A stretch of DNA of 64,000 nt from Pyrococcus kukulkanii (GCF_001577775.1 NZ_CP010835.1:1913127-1977126), one strand, 5' to 3'. Shown: positions 16,288 through 25,928, numbered from the stretch's first letter. Program-made: numbers and translations. Notes: generated by a model not told the origin, from the letters alone.

Positions 16288-17218
16288 CACTCTCACCCGG
16301 CTCGCTTTGGTTTCTGGACTCCATTTTAAATAGTTTTTCCTCAAGTTCTGTGATCCTTTCCAGAACCTCTTTACTTAACATACTTTCAAGTTCCTTCCTA
16401 GCTTTAAGGGCCATTTCGAATTTTGAGGAGAATTTTCCCACATGTATCCAGCTTAACTTCTCTCCTTCCACTATTACATCAATGTCACAAAGCCTTTTGT
16501 ATCCTTTATATTCGAGTCCCTTTAGAAGGAACTTTATTCTCTCAGGACTTTCCCAGGTTATTAACTTCAATTTATAGACTGGCACCTTGAGAAGCGGCCT
16601 TGGATAATCCCAATCCCATCCTTCTGCAACAATCAATCCAAGGTCTAAATCCTCTATCGTTAGCACAAGTCTCTCTATATTCTCACGATAATTTTCGAAC
16701 GTGTCATATAGCTTTATTATTATCTCGTTCCACTCGGGTTTTGCCTCTATCATAACCATTGGTATCTCAAGCACAAGAATCCTATATACATCATGAAACT
16801 TCTTTGGCACTATTAGAGCCCCCTTTATGTCTTCAAATGAAAGTGCTCTTGTGAGAGGTTTTTCTGTTATAAGAACTAGGGTATCTGAGGGAGATGATTT
16901 GATAATTGCTTCTCTTGGTTCAAGGATTTTGCCTCCAAGTTTTTCTTTTAGGGACATCATTCCTTTTTTAACATCTGGAACTCTAACTATTATTATAGGA
17001 GCCGCAGGTTTTATGGTAAGTGATTGTTTAAAATTAATGAGATCAGCTAAAACCTTCCATGGATGTTCTTTGATTAATACTGCAAGATCCCCCAAGACTA
17101 TTATAGTCTCAAGCTCTTTTGCAAGTTTAAAGGCTTCTTCTGGTTTCATGAGTTCCCCAGATATCTTTAGATCTCCTTTTGCAAAGAAAATTGCTGGCCC
17201 TAGTCTTAGGAGTCTCAT
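16271..17218 (-). CDS. Conserved hypothetical protein
   Basis: A 315-residue soluble protein, MRLLRLGPAIFFAKGDLKIS. It has alternating strands and helices (IIVLGDLAVLIKEHPWKVL; APIIIVRVPDVKKGM; VMIEAKPEWNEIIIKLYDTF), and the C-terminal 60 residues are a charged coiled coil (KARKELESMLSKEVLERITELEEKLFKMES). Its start overlaps the last base of the metallophosphoesterase gene, so the two are translationally coupled. I see no catalytic signature. The pairing suggests a shared process, possibly nucleic-acid or nucleotide related, but that is a guess. Confidence 0.65.
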   Translation of the reverse strand: MRLLRLGPAIFFAKGDLKISGELMKPEEAFKLAKELETIIVLGDLAVLIKEHPWKVLADLINFKQSLTIKPAAPIIIVRVPDVKKGMMSLKEKLGGKILEPREAIIKSSPSDTLVLITEKPLTRALSFEDIKGALIVPKKFHDVYRILVLEIPMVMIEAKPEWNEIIIKLYDTFENYRENIERLVLTIEDLDLGLIVAEGWDWDYPRPLLKVPVYKLKLITWESPERIKFLLKGLEYKGYKRLCDIDVIVEGEKLSWIHVGKFSSKFEMALKARKELESMLSKEVLERITELEEKLFKMESRNQSEPGESGEYGK

Positions 17219-17787
17219 TATAATCCCCTCAACATTCTGTATCCCCTATCAAAGTTGGTTCCTGGTGGATATGGTATTCTAAAAACACGCCAATCTGGAT
17301 ACGTTATTACATTTATTGATAATATCCCATTTAGTCCAAATGTTTTCTTGGGATCATGACCATAAAGCAAGAAATCTGCGTTTATATTTGTCACATCTTC
17401 AGGTTCATGGCCAACTCCGATTCTTTTCCCCCAAATTTCGAGGATTGTTCCCGGTTCAACTATTATTGCGGAATTCTGGAATACCTCTCTAATAATCTCC
17501 TTGTCATCTTCATTTCCTGGGATTAAGTATAATCTCTCCGTCCTGGAAAGAACTTGTTTCAGCACTACAAGTTTTCCTCTATACTCTTCCCTTAACCAAG
17601 GTTTTCTCTCTAACTTTATGTTATCCACGAGATCCCCAGTGTGGATTACTATATTGGGCTGAATCTCTCTAAATAATTTCTCCAAGAATCCATATATTGA
17701 TTCGGGAGTGTCGCTTATATGCACTATCTTTTTTTGTGCTTTTTTAATGTCTTCTGGTATCCTAATTCTTCTCTTAAGGATTAACAC
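17218..17787 (-). CDS. Calcineurin-like metallophosphoesterase
   Basis: A 189-residue enzyme of the compact YfcE/MJ0936-like type. Metal ligands are visible in order: IVHISDTPES (usually D-x-H, here replaced by D-T), VIHTGDLVDN, IPGNEDD, GVGHEPED and LLYGHDPKK. It would hydrolyse phosphodiesters or phosphomonoesters. The first motif lacks the usual DTH histidine, so activity may be altered. It leads a five-gene leftward operon. The start is GTG 17785-17787, without a strong ribosome site and perhaps leaderless. Confidence 0.8.
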   Translation of the reverse strand: MLILKRRIRIPEDIKKAQKKIVHISDTPESIYGFLEKLFREIQPNIVIHTGDLVDNIKLERKPWLREEYRGKLVVLKQVLSRTERLYLIPGNEDDKEIIREVFQNSAIIVEPGTILEIWGKRIGVGHEPEDVTNINADFLLYGHDPKKTFGLNGILSINVITYPDWRVFRIPYPPGTNFDRGYRMLRGL

Positions 17788-17796
17788 AAGCCTTGA

Positions 17797-18516
<720 letters not shown>

Positions 18517-18572
18517 CTTTATAATCTGTGTTTCAAGGGTAAAGTTAAGGTGAACCCACAGGAGGGAGTCAA

Positions 18573-19946
18573 ATGAGAGGTAAGAGCTTGTATTTCGTTT
18601 TTATATTGATAGCGTACACAGTTGGAATATGGACGTTTTCACTCATTCCAAAGATACTAATGACAGTTGGACTAACAGGACTAGCTTTAATGGTTAGTTT
18701 CTCACTAATAATCGGAGCCATGGTAACTGTTGAAGTAAACGGCATAATGAAAAAAGCCTACAGGGTACATGAGTTCATGACAAAAATTGGAAGAACGCCA
18801 ACGGTTTCACTCGTTTTGTTGGCATTTCTATTCATTGTGACATCTGTTATAAGCCATTATACAGGAGTTGCCCTTGAAAAAATCCTAGGGTTGACAATTC
18901 CAGGGGTAGGGATTTTAGTAATTCTGTTAGGTCTAATATTGCTTATTATGGCAAAGTCCAAGTCCTTAGATTTAATTGTAGTGTTCTCTATCCTATTGGT
19001 GATCCTGACAATCTTTGCGGCTGCCTTCTTGGGGTCAAAAGTTGATAATGTTGTTACGAAGGAGGCATCATATCAGTACATATCGACAACCCTTACAAAG
19101 CTTCACACGTTTACAGGTGAAGTTCCAATTTCGATAGTTGTTGAGACATTTTTGGCCTCCTTATTAACTTTTGGACTTGGTGTTGGGTTTTATTATGTAA
19201 TAGGATCCTCCCTAGCTACAGTAAATCTTGACATAAAGAAAATACTTGTGATTGTTATACTCCTCCAAATATTCCTATCTTTCCTTGCTGCCTTGATTGT
19301 TACTTATTCCATTGGAATATCACATCAAGCATACTGGAGTGCTTTTGAGAAGGGTCAGGCTGCTGAGGCTATGGAGGTTTATAATAGATATTTCAGACCT
19401 CTTTGGAAAGAATATACATCCCCAGAGAGGATAGAAGTTAAGCCCCTAGTTGAAACAATATTCGGAATTCCGGAAATTCTAAAGAAGCTTAAAATTGAAG
19501 GCTGGTTTAGCTTTACGCTTGCTCTCATGCTTTCCATATTCTTAGCAGGCTTCACCACAATTCTGGTGCTTTTAGAAAGTGGGGCACAGTTAGCAATGGA
19601 CGTATTCCAGATAAGCAGAAAGGATAGTTTAGTATTCGCAGGAATAATTTCTGCAATTTTAGCTGGCATTGGGTACTTTGAACCTTTGAGGGCAGTTCTA
19701 GTTGCTACAATTGTAACAATGATCCCAATATATTCCTTAGTGGAGCTCCTTCCCCTAATGAAAGTTGAGGAATACAGAGGAAAAGCAATTATCCTAATGG
19801 TTGTACTAATTGCCCTATGGGTTCCACTTATAATTGCTGCCCTTAGGGAAGGAAAGGATACGACTATCCTTGGTATAATAGTCGGAGGCATGTTGCTAAT
19901 CCCATTGGCATTCAACAAAATCCTTACACGTTCCCCAAGGGGATGA
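18573..19946 (+). CDS. Polytopic membrane protein, function unknown
   Basis: A 457-residue protein with about ten hydrophobic helices (SLYFVFILIAYTVGIWTF; ILVILLGLILLIMA; IILMVVLIALWVPLIIAALR). A central loop at roughly residues 245-315 carries charged and aromatic residues (QAYWSAFEKGQAAEAMEVY; PLWKEYTSPER). I do not recognise a transporter family. The ribosome site GGAGGGAG lies six bases before the ATG. It is followed by aIF5A after 56 bases. Confidence 0.7.
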   Translation: MRGKSLYFVFILIAYTVGIWTFSLIPKILMTVGLTGLALMVSFSLIIGAMVTVEVNGIMKKAYRVHEFMTKIGRTPTVSLVLLAFLFIVTSVISHYTGVALEKILGLTIPGVGILVILLGLILLIMAKSKSLDLIVVFSILLVILTIFAAAFLGSKVDNVVTKEASYQYISTTLTKLHTFTGEVPISIVVETFLASLLTFGLGVGFYYVIGSSLATVNLDIKKILVIVILLQIFLSFLAALIVTYSIGISHQAYWSAFEKGQAAEAMEVYNRYFRPLWKEYTSPERIEVKPLVETIFGIPEILKKLKIEGWFSFTLALMLSIFLAGFTTILVLLESGAQLAMDVFQISRKDSLVFAGIISAILAGIGYFEPLRAVLVATIVTMIPIYSLVELLPLMKVEEYRGKAIILMVVLIALWVPLIIAALREGKDTTILGIIVGGMLLIPLAFNKILTRSPRG

Positions 19947-20002
19947 AAAAACTAATAAATTGAACTCCTCAAAACCCGACGAAAAAGAAAGAGGTGGTGG
20001 AA

Positions 20003-20419
20003 ATGGGCGACAAGACGAAGGTTCAGGTAAGCAAGCTCAAGCCCGGAAGGTATATAATCATCGATGATGAGCCCTGCAGGATAGTGAACATAACAGTTTC
20101 CTCCCCAGGAAAGCACGGTTCTGCAAAGGCTAGAATTGAGGCAGTTGGAATCTTCGATGGCAAAGTTAGGAGCATTGTAAAGCCAACAAGTGCCGAAGTT
20201 GATGTTCCAATAATCGACAAGAAGACTGCTCAGGTAATAGCAATCACTCCAGACACCGTTCAGATAATGGATATGGAAACCTATGAGATGTTTGAGGTTC
20301 CTATTGACACTGGTGTCGCTGAGGAAATTAGGGATCAGCTTAAGGAAGGAATTAACGTTGAGTACTGGGAGACCCTTGGAAGGATCAAGATAATGAGGAT
20401 AAAGGGAGAGGGCGAGTAA
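20003..20419 (+). CDS. Translation initiation factor aIF5A
   Basis: A 138-residue factor nearly identical to the structurally known P. horikoshii protein. The hypusination loop is [14 protein letters not shown], with the modified lysine in PGKHG, and the C-terminal OB fold ends [11 protein letters not shown]. It binds the ribosome and relieves stalling at difficult peptide sequences. A GTG at 19994 would add three residues; ATG 20003 behind GAGGTGGTGG is preferred. It abuts the convergent metallo-beta-lactamase gene with no gap. Confidence 0.95.
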   Translation: MGDKTKVQVSKLKPGRYIIIDDEPCRIVNITVSSPGKHGSAKARIEAVGIFDGKVRSIVKPTSAEVDVPIIDKKTAQVIAITPDTVQIMDMETYEMFEVPIDTGVAEEIRDQLKEGINVEYWETLGRIKIMRIKGEGE

Positions 20420-21223
20420 TCAAATCTTTATTTCTTTTCCCACATATATTCCTTCAACGTTTCCAAACCTCGAGTAGAGGTATGCGAATTCTTCTAAGCC
20501 TGTGCAGTGCCCAGGATAGAGCTTCTTAATATCGAGCTTCTTAAGTTCCCTCACGGCATCCTCTAGGATCTTCTTGTTGGCCCCCTTCAGATGAAATCCA
20601 CCTATGAGGGCGAGTATCTTTTCTCCACTCAGCTTAATTGCATGCCTTGCGATGTTTATTATTCCGCTATGGCCGCAACCGCTTATCACCATGATCCCCT
20701 TCTCTGCCTTGACTATTAGGGCAATGTCATCCCTAACCGGGTCCTTCTTTCCGTCGGGGAAGTAGCCAACGGCCCTATCCCAAGTCGTTCTCTCTATCTC
20801 CCCAGAGCTCATGAACCCAGGGAGGAATTCCTGAGGCTTGTCGCTAAGGTGAAACCTTGCCCCCAGCTCCTCAAGCTCCTCCCTTGTGAAGGGGATACCT
20901 ATCTCCCTCCTCCTTGGCTTTAGGGCTATTCTCCTCTCAAATATTCCTGGGTGTGCGTAGACATCGAGCGGTTTTCCTCTAGCCTCCAGAAGGGCTTTCA
21001 GGCCACCCGTGTGATCATAGTGGCCGTGGGTTATGAACAGGGCATCTATATCTTTTGGATCGATATTAAGCTCCCTCATGTTGTTGAGCAGAACACCTCC
21101 ATCGGTTCCAGTGTCAACTAAAACTTTGTATCCATTGTGCTCAACTAGCGCGGAAAAGCCGTGATACCCAATTAAACCTTTCCTGTAGCCGGCGTGATTC
21201 TCAAAAACTATCGTCACCTTCAT
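20420..21223 (-). CDS. Metallo-beta-lactamase fold hydrolase, MJ0301-like
   Basis: A 267-residue MBL protein. Metal-binding ITHGHYDHTGG, ISGCGHSGI, IGGFHL and YPGHCTG follow in the order of the family often annotated as 7,8-dihydropterin-6-methyl-(beta-ribofuranosyl)aminobenzene-phosphate synthase, a methanopterin enzyme in methanogens. Thermococcales do not make methanopterin as far as is known, so the real substrate is open. ATG 21221-21223 follows GGTGA with six bases spacing. A second, shorter relative lies at 28482-29135. Confidence 0.8.
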   Translation of the reverse strand: MKVTIVFENHAGYRKGLIGYHGFSALVEHNGYKVLVDTGTDGGVLLNNMRELNIDPKDIDALFITHGHYDHTGGLKALLEARGKPLDVYAHPGIFERRIALKPRRREIGIPFTREELEELGARFHLSDKPQEFLPGFMSSGEIERTTWDRAVGYFPDGKKDPVRDDIALIVKAEKGIMVISGCGHSGIINIARHAIKLSGEKILALIGGFHLKGANKKILEDAVRELKKLDIKKLYPGHCTGLEEFAYLYSRFGNVEGIYVGKEIKI

Positions 21224-21236
21224 AACCAATCACCTC

Positions 21237-21540
21237 TCAAAGAAAACCCTGGAGTGCTTCACGAACTTCTTTCTCAAGGAGGAAATAATTATCTTCAGGA
21301 TAGTATTTGGCCAACTCGGGATCATCTCCAGCGAACTTCTTGACGACCTCCATTGATTCCCACACCGTGATTAGGAGAAAGTGGGTAACATCTCCCCCCG
21401 TCTCTTCTCGTGAAGTAAAGTACATCCTCTTCAGTCCTCAACGGAGGAGTAATCTGGGGCAGCTCTTTCGATTAAGAACTTCTCGTATTCGTAGGCTTTT
21501 TCCTTGGAACCTTCCCGTGTCATATCCTAACGATCGCCTG
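21237..21540 (-). pseudogene. Decayed ABM-family (antibiotic-biosynthesis-monooxygenase-like) gene
   Basis: The 3' two-thirds read REETGGDVTHFLLITVWES and FAGDDPELAKYYPEDNYFLLE, typical of the small ABM fold. Upstream, a second frame gives KAYEYEKFLIERAAPDYSSVED then TGA. One inserted G at GAG-GA-CTG would join it to LKRMYFTSREE. Further upstream, IVRI-TGA-HG looks like IVRIWHG with Trp turned to TGA, and another shift separates HG from KAYEYEK. No start codon remains at the expected place. At least two shifts and one nonsense change mean a real pseudogene rather than one sequencing slip. Confidence 0.75.
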
Positions 21541-21570
21541 AATTTAGCTCATCAAAGAAGTATAAAAATG

Positions 21571-22017
21571 TCACCAGCTTCCTGGTCCCCAGCCTCTTCC
21601 TCTTCCCCTCCCCCTGCCCATGCCTCTTCCCATGCCACGACCCATGCCCCTTCCTCCGCCTCCCTGGCCCATTATCGCCTGAGTCAGCTCCCCCTTAAGA
21701 TAGGCCTCAATGGCCTCCTTCACGGTCATCGTTGGTGGTGCCGAGACGAACTTCATGCCCGCAGCCTGAAGAACACCATATGAGTTTGGCCCAAACTGGC
21801 CGGCTATTACAACATCAGCTCCCTGATCAATGCAGAACTGTGCGGCCGTAACCCCCGCCCCCCTTGGCTGTGAATAGCCCGGATTTTCCACTACCTGAAC
21901 GTTGACTATGTTCCCGTTTTCATCCATATCGACTATCGTGAACGTTGGTGTTCTTCCAAACGCTTGATTCACCCTGTCGTTTAATCCTCCGGTTACAGTT
22001 GCTACTATGAACCTCAT
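21571..22017 (-). CDS. NifX/NifB-type metal-cofactor protein with Gly-Arg-rich tail
   Basis: A 148-residue protein. Residues 1-115 are a dinitrogenase iron-molybdenum-cofactor domain (ATVTGGLNDRVNQAFGRTPTF; NPGYSQPRGAGVTAAQF; DVVIAGQFGPNSYGVLQAAGMKF), a ribonuclease-H-like fold that carries iron-sulfur or metal cofactors. Residues 119-148 are GGGGRGMGRGMGRGMGRGRG and onward, a low-complexity basic tail. Thermococcales do not fix nitrogen, so a general Fe-S or metal carrier role is likely. GGTGGTAAG precedes the ATG. The palindrome TTAGGTGAACCTAA lies 21 bases upstream. Confidence 0.82.
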   Translation of the reverse strand: MRFIVATVTGGLNDRVNQAFGRTPTFTIVDMDENGNIVNVQVVENPGYSQPRGAGVTAAQFCIDQGADVVIAGQFGPNSYGVLQAAGMKFVSAPPTMTVKEAIEAYLKGELTQAIMGQGGGGRGMGRGMGRGMGRGRGRGRGWGPGSW

Positions 22018-22037
22018 CTTACCACCTCCAAGAGGAG

Positions 22038-22051
22038 TTAGGTGAACCTAA
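22038..22051. promoter_or_regulatory. Putative iron/metal-responsive operator TTAGG-N4-CCTAA
   Basis: TTAGGTGAACCTAA is a perfect inverted repeat of TTAGG around four bases, between the divergent genes at 22017 and 22140. It resembles the 3' half of the bacterial DtxR box. Exact or near copies stand before the other NifX-type genes (28009-28022 and 27705-27718). Confidence 0.55.
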
Positions 22052-22139
22052 TTTAAATTTTTGCTTATGCACACATCTTCAAGATTGTCCACAAGAATTA
22101 TGATAAAACATTATTTGAATTATACTCCTCTGCATGTGC

Positions 22140-22409
22140 ATGAAGGTTAAAGTTAGGGCGAAGGTGAGGCTTAGGGATCTGGAGAAGTGTATAAAGGAAG
22201 CCGCATTAAGGGCTGTTGTAGATGAAGTTACCAGGATCAGCGGTGATTTTGTGGAGGAACTATTTCATCCTGGGTTTTGGGAGAGATTAAAGGACTGTAT
22301 AGGGCCCGAGACTGGCGTTGAAGTCTCCAGCGGAGGTAAAACTATAGAGAAGGGGGACAATGGATTATTTTACCTTTGCCGAGGGCGTTCTCATGCTCAC
22401 TGTAGATAA
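22140..22409 (+). CDS. Small hypothetical protein, first gene of a trio
   Basis: An 89-residue protein, MKVKVRAKVRLRDLEKCIKE, with a helix-rich middle (FVEELFHPGFWERLKDC) and a Gly/Ser tail. Two ATGs (22134 and 22140) are in frame. TTATTTGAA about 25 bases upstream suggests a leaderless message starting near the second. Its last 50 bases overlap the next gene in another frame, and the final residues (FYLCRGRSHAHCR) look unselected. Family unknown. Confidence 0.5.
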   Translation: MKVKVRAKVRLRDLEKCIKEAALRAVVDEVTRISGDFVEELFHPGFWERLKDCIGPETGVEVSSGGKTIEKGDNGLFYLCRGRSHAHCR

Positions 22410-22644
22410 GGGCCTAGCTCAAACCCTGGGGAGGATACTAGACGTGAGATTCCACGAGCTCTCCTACAACATGACTGCTGAAGTTGAAAACCTTGAAGAC
22501 TTTCTGGAGGAGCTTAAGGATACCTTAAACAAAACGTTTGAAATGTGCAGTGGGGAGGAGCTTAAAAGGGCGTGGGTTGAGAGGACGAAAGCTGTTAGAA
22601 CACTTTTAAAGGTGGTGGAGTATGGAGGCAACTTGGTTCCTTGA
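22360..22644 (+). CDS. Small hypothetical protein, second gene of a trio
   Basis: A 94-residue acidic, helical protein (MDYFTFAEGVLMLTVDKGLA; NLEDFLEELKDTLNKTF). A purine-rich AAGGGGGACA site precedes its ATG inside the preceding gene. It overlaps the next gene by 23 bases. The compact overlaps indicate one co-translated unit. No motif known to me. Confidence 0.55.
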   Translation: MDYFTFAEGVLMLTVDKGLAQTLGRILDVRFHELSYNMTAEVENLEDFLEELKDTLNKTFEMCSGEELKRAWVERTKAVRTLLKVVEYGGNLVP

Positions 22645-23704
22645 ATTTTCACTTGATCACCCGCTTGACATGCTTTTAGAGCTTTCAAAGACCGGTAATC
22701 TCTCCGAGTATTACGTGTCATGAGAGGACGGAGGAATCGGGTTATGGGCGGATTATACCGGCTTATTTAACGCCGACGTTTCCTTAACGGAGGCGATACA
22801 TGAGCTTTCCCTTCTCAACCTATACCTCTTGGGGGAGAAAAGTGAGGTTCCCAGGGGTAGAGTCAAAGATGACCTGTTCAGAAGGGCTCTCGCGGGGGAT
22901 AAGTTTGAGACGTTCCTTGAAGAGCATCCGGTGGTTGGGCTAGGTTCTTACGACCCTATGATAGATCTGCACATCGTTAAGGAAGGGGAGAAGCTTTACA
23001 TCCTTTCCCTAGATTGGTATGGCTCTCATCAGGAGGTATTCTGCGAGGTTAATCTCGATGATTGGCTTGAAACAACAAGTAAGCTCAGCCTCATGGTTCT
23101 GAGGGACTTTGAGAAGATGCTTAAGACCTTGAAGAGGTTCGCCGTTGTGAATGCCCAGGAAGTTATTTGCAAGCTGAAGAAAGATGTCATGAAGGTTCTC
23201 GACTACTATCCGGTCGACGTTGATTCTCTTCCTCCCGCTTACGCTCCTTGGGATGTGGAAGAAGTCTGCAAAGTTGCATCGAAGTTTCTGAAGCTTGGGA
23301 ATCCAGAGATGGCCGCGGAAGTTCTGAGAACACTGAAGAATGAGAACCACTTTAGGTGGGCGGTATGGAGGATCCCTGGGGACGTTAAAGAGCTCGAAAG
23401 ACTATACGAGTTCATCCCAGTAAAGGTTCTGCGGACGAGGCTTGCATATCTGCACGCCCTAGAGGGGAGGGTTGATGATGCGCTAAAATTCGCCGAGGAT
23501 GATAGGGATCTCCACGCGACATGCCTAGCTTTAGTGAACACTTCGAAGTACGAGGAGGCAATAAGAATTGCAAAGAAAATTAAAAACAAGTGGCTTAAGG
23601 GAGAAATTCTCCTTAAAACGTTCTTCTATGCCCCGAACCTTAAGGATAGGATTCTAGAACATGCTCCAGAACACGTTAAGGTCTTTATAGGGCTTAAAAG
23701 TTGA
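22622..23704 (+). pseudogene. Helical-repeat protein gene interrupted by in-frame TGA
   Basis: ATG 22622, preceded by GGTGGTGGAG, opens a frame of 361 codons. Codon 34 is TGA (22721-22723), after which the same frame continues without another stop to 23704: SEYYVS-TGA-EDGGIGLWADYTG. The residue was probably Trp (TGG). The C-terminal 140 residues look like TPR-type helical pairs (LGNPEMAAEVLRTLK; ALEGRVDDALKFAED; NTSKYEEAIRIAKKI). Restart at TTG 22829 would give 291 residues but has no ribosome site. Position just before sufC suggests a link to Fe-S biology, which is inference. Confidence 0.7.
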
Positions 23705-23767
23705 TACCCAAAATTGTCCCAAAATGCTTAAAAAATGCTCCCTCCAGTTACACACGGAGGTGATTTA

Positions 23768-24511
23768 ATGCTCAAAGTTGATGATCTTCATGTTGCCGTG
23801 GAGGGGAAGGAGATACTGAAGGGTGTGAGCCTTGAGGTTAGTAGGGGTGAGTTTCACGTTATAATGGGGCCAAATGGTTCTGGAAAATCAACACTCGCCC
23901 TTACAATTGCTGGCCATCCAAAGTACAAGGTTACCCAGGGAAAGATAATATTCGAGGGTGAGGACATCACCGAGTACCCTCCCGACGAGAGGGCCAAGAG
24001 GGGGATTTTACTGGCGTTCCAAGTGCCTCCAGAGGTTGAAGGTGTGAGGATAATTGACTTCCTTACCCAGGTTCTTGGTGAGGTTAAGGGAATTGACATA
24101 GGGGAGGCATATGAACTCATAAAGAAGAAGGCCGAAGAGCTTTGGTTCAAAGAGAATGATCTAAGAAGGTTCGTTAACGTTGGTTTTTCTGGCGGTGAGA
24201 GGAAGAGGCTTGAGTTACTTCAGGCCTTACTATTGGAGCCAAGACTCCTCCTTCTGGATGAGCCCGACAGCGGAGTTGACGTTGATTCTCTAAGCGTCAT
24301 AAGCAGGAAAATCGAGGAGTTGCACAAGAAGGGAGTTTCAATAATCCTGATCACGCACTACGGCAGGATACTCAAGCACATTGACAGAGAGGACTTGAAG
24401 GTTCACGTCATGAGGGACGGTAAGATAGTAAAGAGCGGAGGAGCTGAGCTCGTTGACTTAATCGAGAGGGAAGGGTTTAAGGCAGTTTTTGGAGGTGAGA
24501 ACGGTGAGTGA
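23768..24511 (+). CDS. sufC: Fe-S cluster assembly ATPase SufC
   Basis: A 247-residue ABC ATPase with Walker A GPNGSGKSTL, Q-loop LLAFQVPPEVEGV, signature FSGGERKRLELLQ, Walker B LLLLDEPDSGVDVDS and H-loop ILITHYGRIL. PDSGVDVDSL in place of TSGLD is typical of SufC. It drives cluster assembly on the SufB-type scaffold. GGAGGTGATTT fixes ATG 23768; an earlier in-frame start at 23735 lacks a site. It overlaps the next gene by eight bases. Confidence 0.93.
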   Translation: MLKVDDLHVAVEGKEILKGVSLEVSRGEFHVIMGPNGSGKSTLALTIAGHPKYKVTQGKIIFEGEDITEYPPDERAKRGILLAFQVPPEVEGVRIIDFLTQVLGEVKGIDIGEAYELIKKKAEELWFKENDLRRFVNVGFSGGERKRLELLQALLLEPRLLLLDEPDSGVDVDSLSVISRKIEELHKKGVSIILITHYGRILKHIDREDLKVHVMRDGKIVKSGGAELVDLIEREGFKAVFGGENGE

Positions 24512-25844
24512 AACTCTAACGCTCTCTGACGCTAAATCGATAATCGAGAATCAGATCGAGGAACTCGCGAGGAGGAATAGGGAGCCGGAGTGGATGACGA
24601 GGATAAGGTACAAGGCCCTTGAGGAGTTCATGCACGCTCCCCTTAACGATCCAATTATCGATGAGCAGACCCTTCTCCACTTCATAGCGAAGCCAGAAAT
24701 TGAGGGTTTACCCGAGAAGATTGAGAGCCTAGATGACCTGCCCCCTGAGATGAAGGCCCTGCTCGACAGGCTTGGCATTAATGAAGTGGAGCAGAAGTAC
24801 ATAGCTGGTTTGGCCGTCCAAACCGATACTGGAGTAATCTATAACCAGTTCCTTCAGGAATGGGCTAAGAGGGGATTAATTGTCCTGCCGACTGAAGAAG
24901 CAGTGAGAAAATATCCAGATGTCGTGAAGGAGCACTTCCTCAAGCTGTTTAATGCTGGAGAGAGCAAGCTCACAGCATATCACACCGCGGTCTGGAACGG
25001 TGGGATATTCCTGTACCTCAAGGAGAACCTCAAGGTTCCCTTCCCCTTGCACTTATTCTTCCTCATCCAAGAGAGCTCCCTAGCCCAGGCACCTCACATA
25101 ATTATAATAGCGGAAAAGAACAGCGAGGTTCACCTAATAGAGGGATGTACCGCACCCATACTTGTCAGGCACTCCCTCCACTTGGACATGACCGAGGCTT
25201 ACCTGCACGAGAACGCTAAGGTTAGGTTAACGGTTTTGCAGAACTGGCCCGAGTACGTCCACACGAGGCCGATGACTAGGGCTAGAATAGGCAAGAATGC
25301 CCAGTTCCTGAACACGACCGTTAGCCTTGGGGCCGGGAAGAGCAATATAGCGAATCCGAAGTACTGGGCTAGCGAAAACGGGTACGTAGAGCTCAACGGT
25401 ATAATACTGGGACAAAAGGACTGGTACATTAACTTGGGAGGGGAGATGTACCTTCAGGGTGAGGGTGCAAGAGGAATAAACGCGAGCAAAGCGGTGATTA
25501 TGGACGAATCTACCGTTATAACGAGGGGAGTAATACGGGCCGAGGCCCCAAGGACCAAGGGACACATAAGCTGTGATGCATTGCTTATGAGCGATAAAGC
25601 TAGAATGGAAACTTATCCGGGGCTGGTTAGTCTAGTAGATGATGCCGAGCTTAGCCACGAGGCCGCGATAGGGAAGATAAGGGAGGAGGAGCTCTTCTAC
25701 CTAATGTCAAGGGGACTAAGCGAGGAAAAGGCAACTCAGCTCATCGTTAAGGGCTTCCTAGAGCCAATGCTCAAGGACATTCCAATAGAGTTCTTGGTGG
25801 AGATAAGGAAGATAATCGAGCTAGCAGTTAGTGGTGGCATGTGA
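24504..25844 (+). CDS. sufB: Fe-S cluster assembly scaffold SufB/SufD
   Basis: A 446-residue protein of the SufB/SufD family. The right-handed beta-helix core is seen at VHLIEGCTAPILVRHSLHLD, FLNTTVSLGAGKSNI and HISCDALLMSDKARMETYPGL. The C-terminal LVDDAELSHEAAIGKIREEELFYLMSRGLSEEKA is the family signature. Archaea often have one or two of these with SufC as a minimal system. Start GTG 24504 follows GGTGA by five bases, inside the end of sufC. The longer TTG start at 24489 is less likely. Confidence 0.92.
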   Translation: MSETLTLSDAKSIIENQIEELARRNREPEWMTRIRYKALEEFMHAPLNDPIIDEQTLLHFIAKPEIEGLPEKIESLDDLPPEMKALLDRLGINEVEQKYIAGLAVQTDTGVIYNQFLQEWAKRGLIVLPTEEAVRKYPDVVKEHFLKLFNAGESKLTAYHTAVWNGGIFLYLKENLKVPFPLHLFFLIQESSLAQAPHIIIIAEKNSEVHLIEGCTAPILVRHSLHLDMTEAYLHENAKVRLTVLQNWPEYVHTRPMTRARIGKNAQFLNTTVSLGAGKSNIANPKYWASENGYVELNGIILGQKDWYINLGGEMYLQGEGARGINASKAVIMDESTVITRGVIRAEAPRTKGHISCDALLMSDKARMETYPGLVSLVDDAELSHEAAIGKIREEELFYLMSRGLSEEKATQLIVKGFLEPMLKDIPIEFLVEIRKIIELAVSGGM

Positions 25845-25889
25845 TCTTTCGTTTTTCACCTTTAGTTTTGGTTTGGAAATGCTTTTAGG

Positions 25890-25901
25890 TGACACGTGTC
25901 A
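25890..25901. promoter_or_regulatory. Perfect 12-bp palindrome TGACACGTGTCA
   Basis: TGACACGTGTCA is fully self-complementary and is flanked by TTTAGG on the left and TTAAA on the right, extending partial symmetry. It lies in the non-coding stretch after sufB and before a degraded frame. A dimeric regulator site is plausible. No second copy was noticed. Confidence 0.4.
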
Positions 25902-25928
25902 TTAAACTTTCGGTGGTCAGATGAACCG

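Noticed and set aside
22360..22409. Frameshift joining the 22140 and 22360 frames into one gene
   Set aside because: The second frame has its own ATG with a purine-rich site and a stop lies just upstream in its frame; simple overlap explains it equally well, so I kept two genes.
22721..22723. Selenocysteine codon
   Set aside because: No stem-loop of SECIS type was seen nearby, and Pyrococcus is not known to have the selenocysteine machinery; Trp to stop is simpler.
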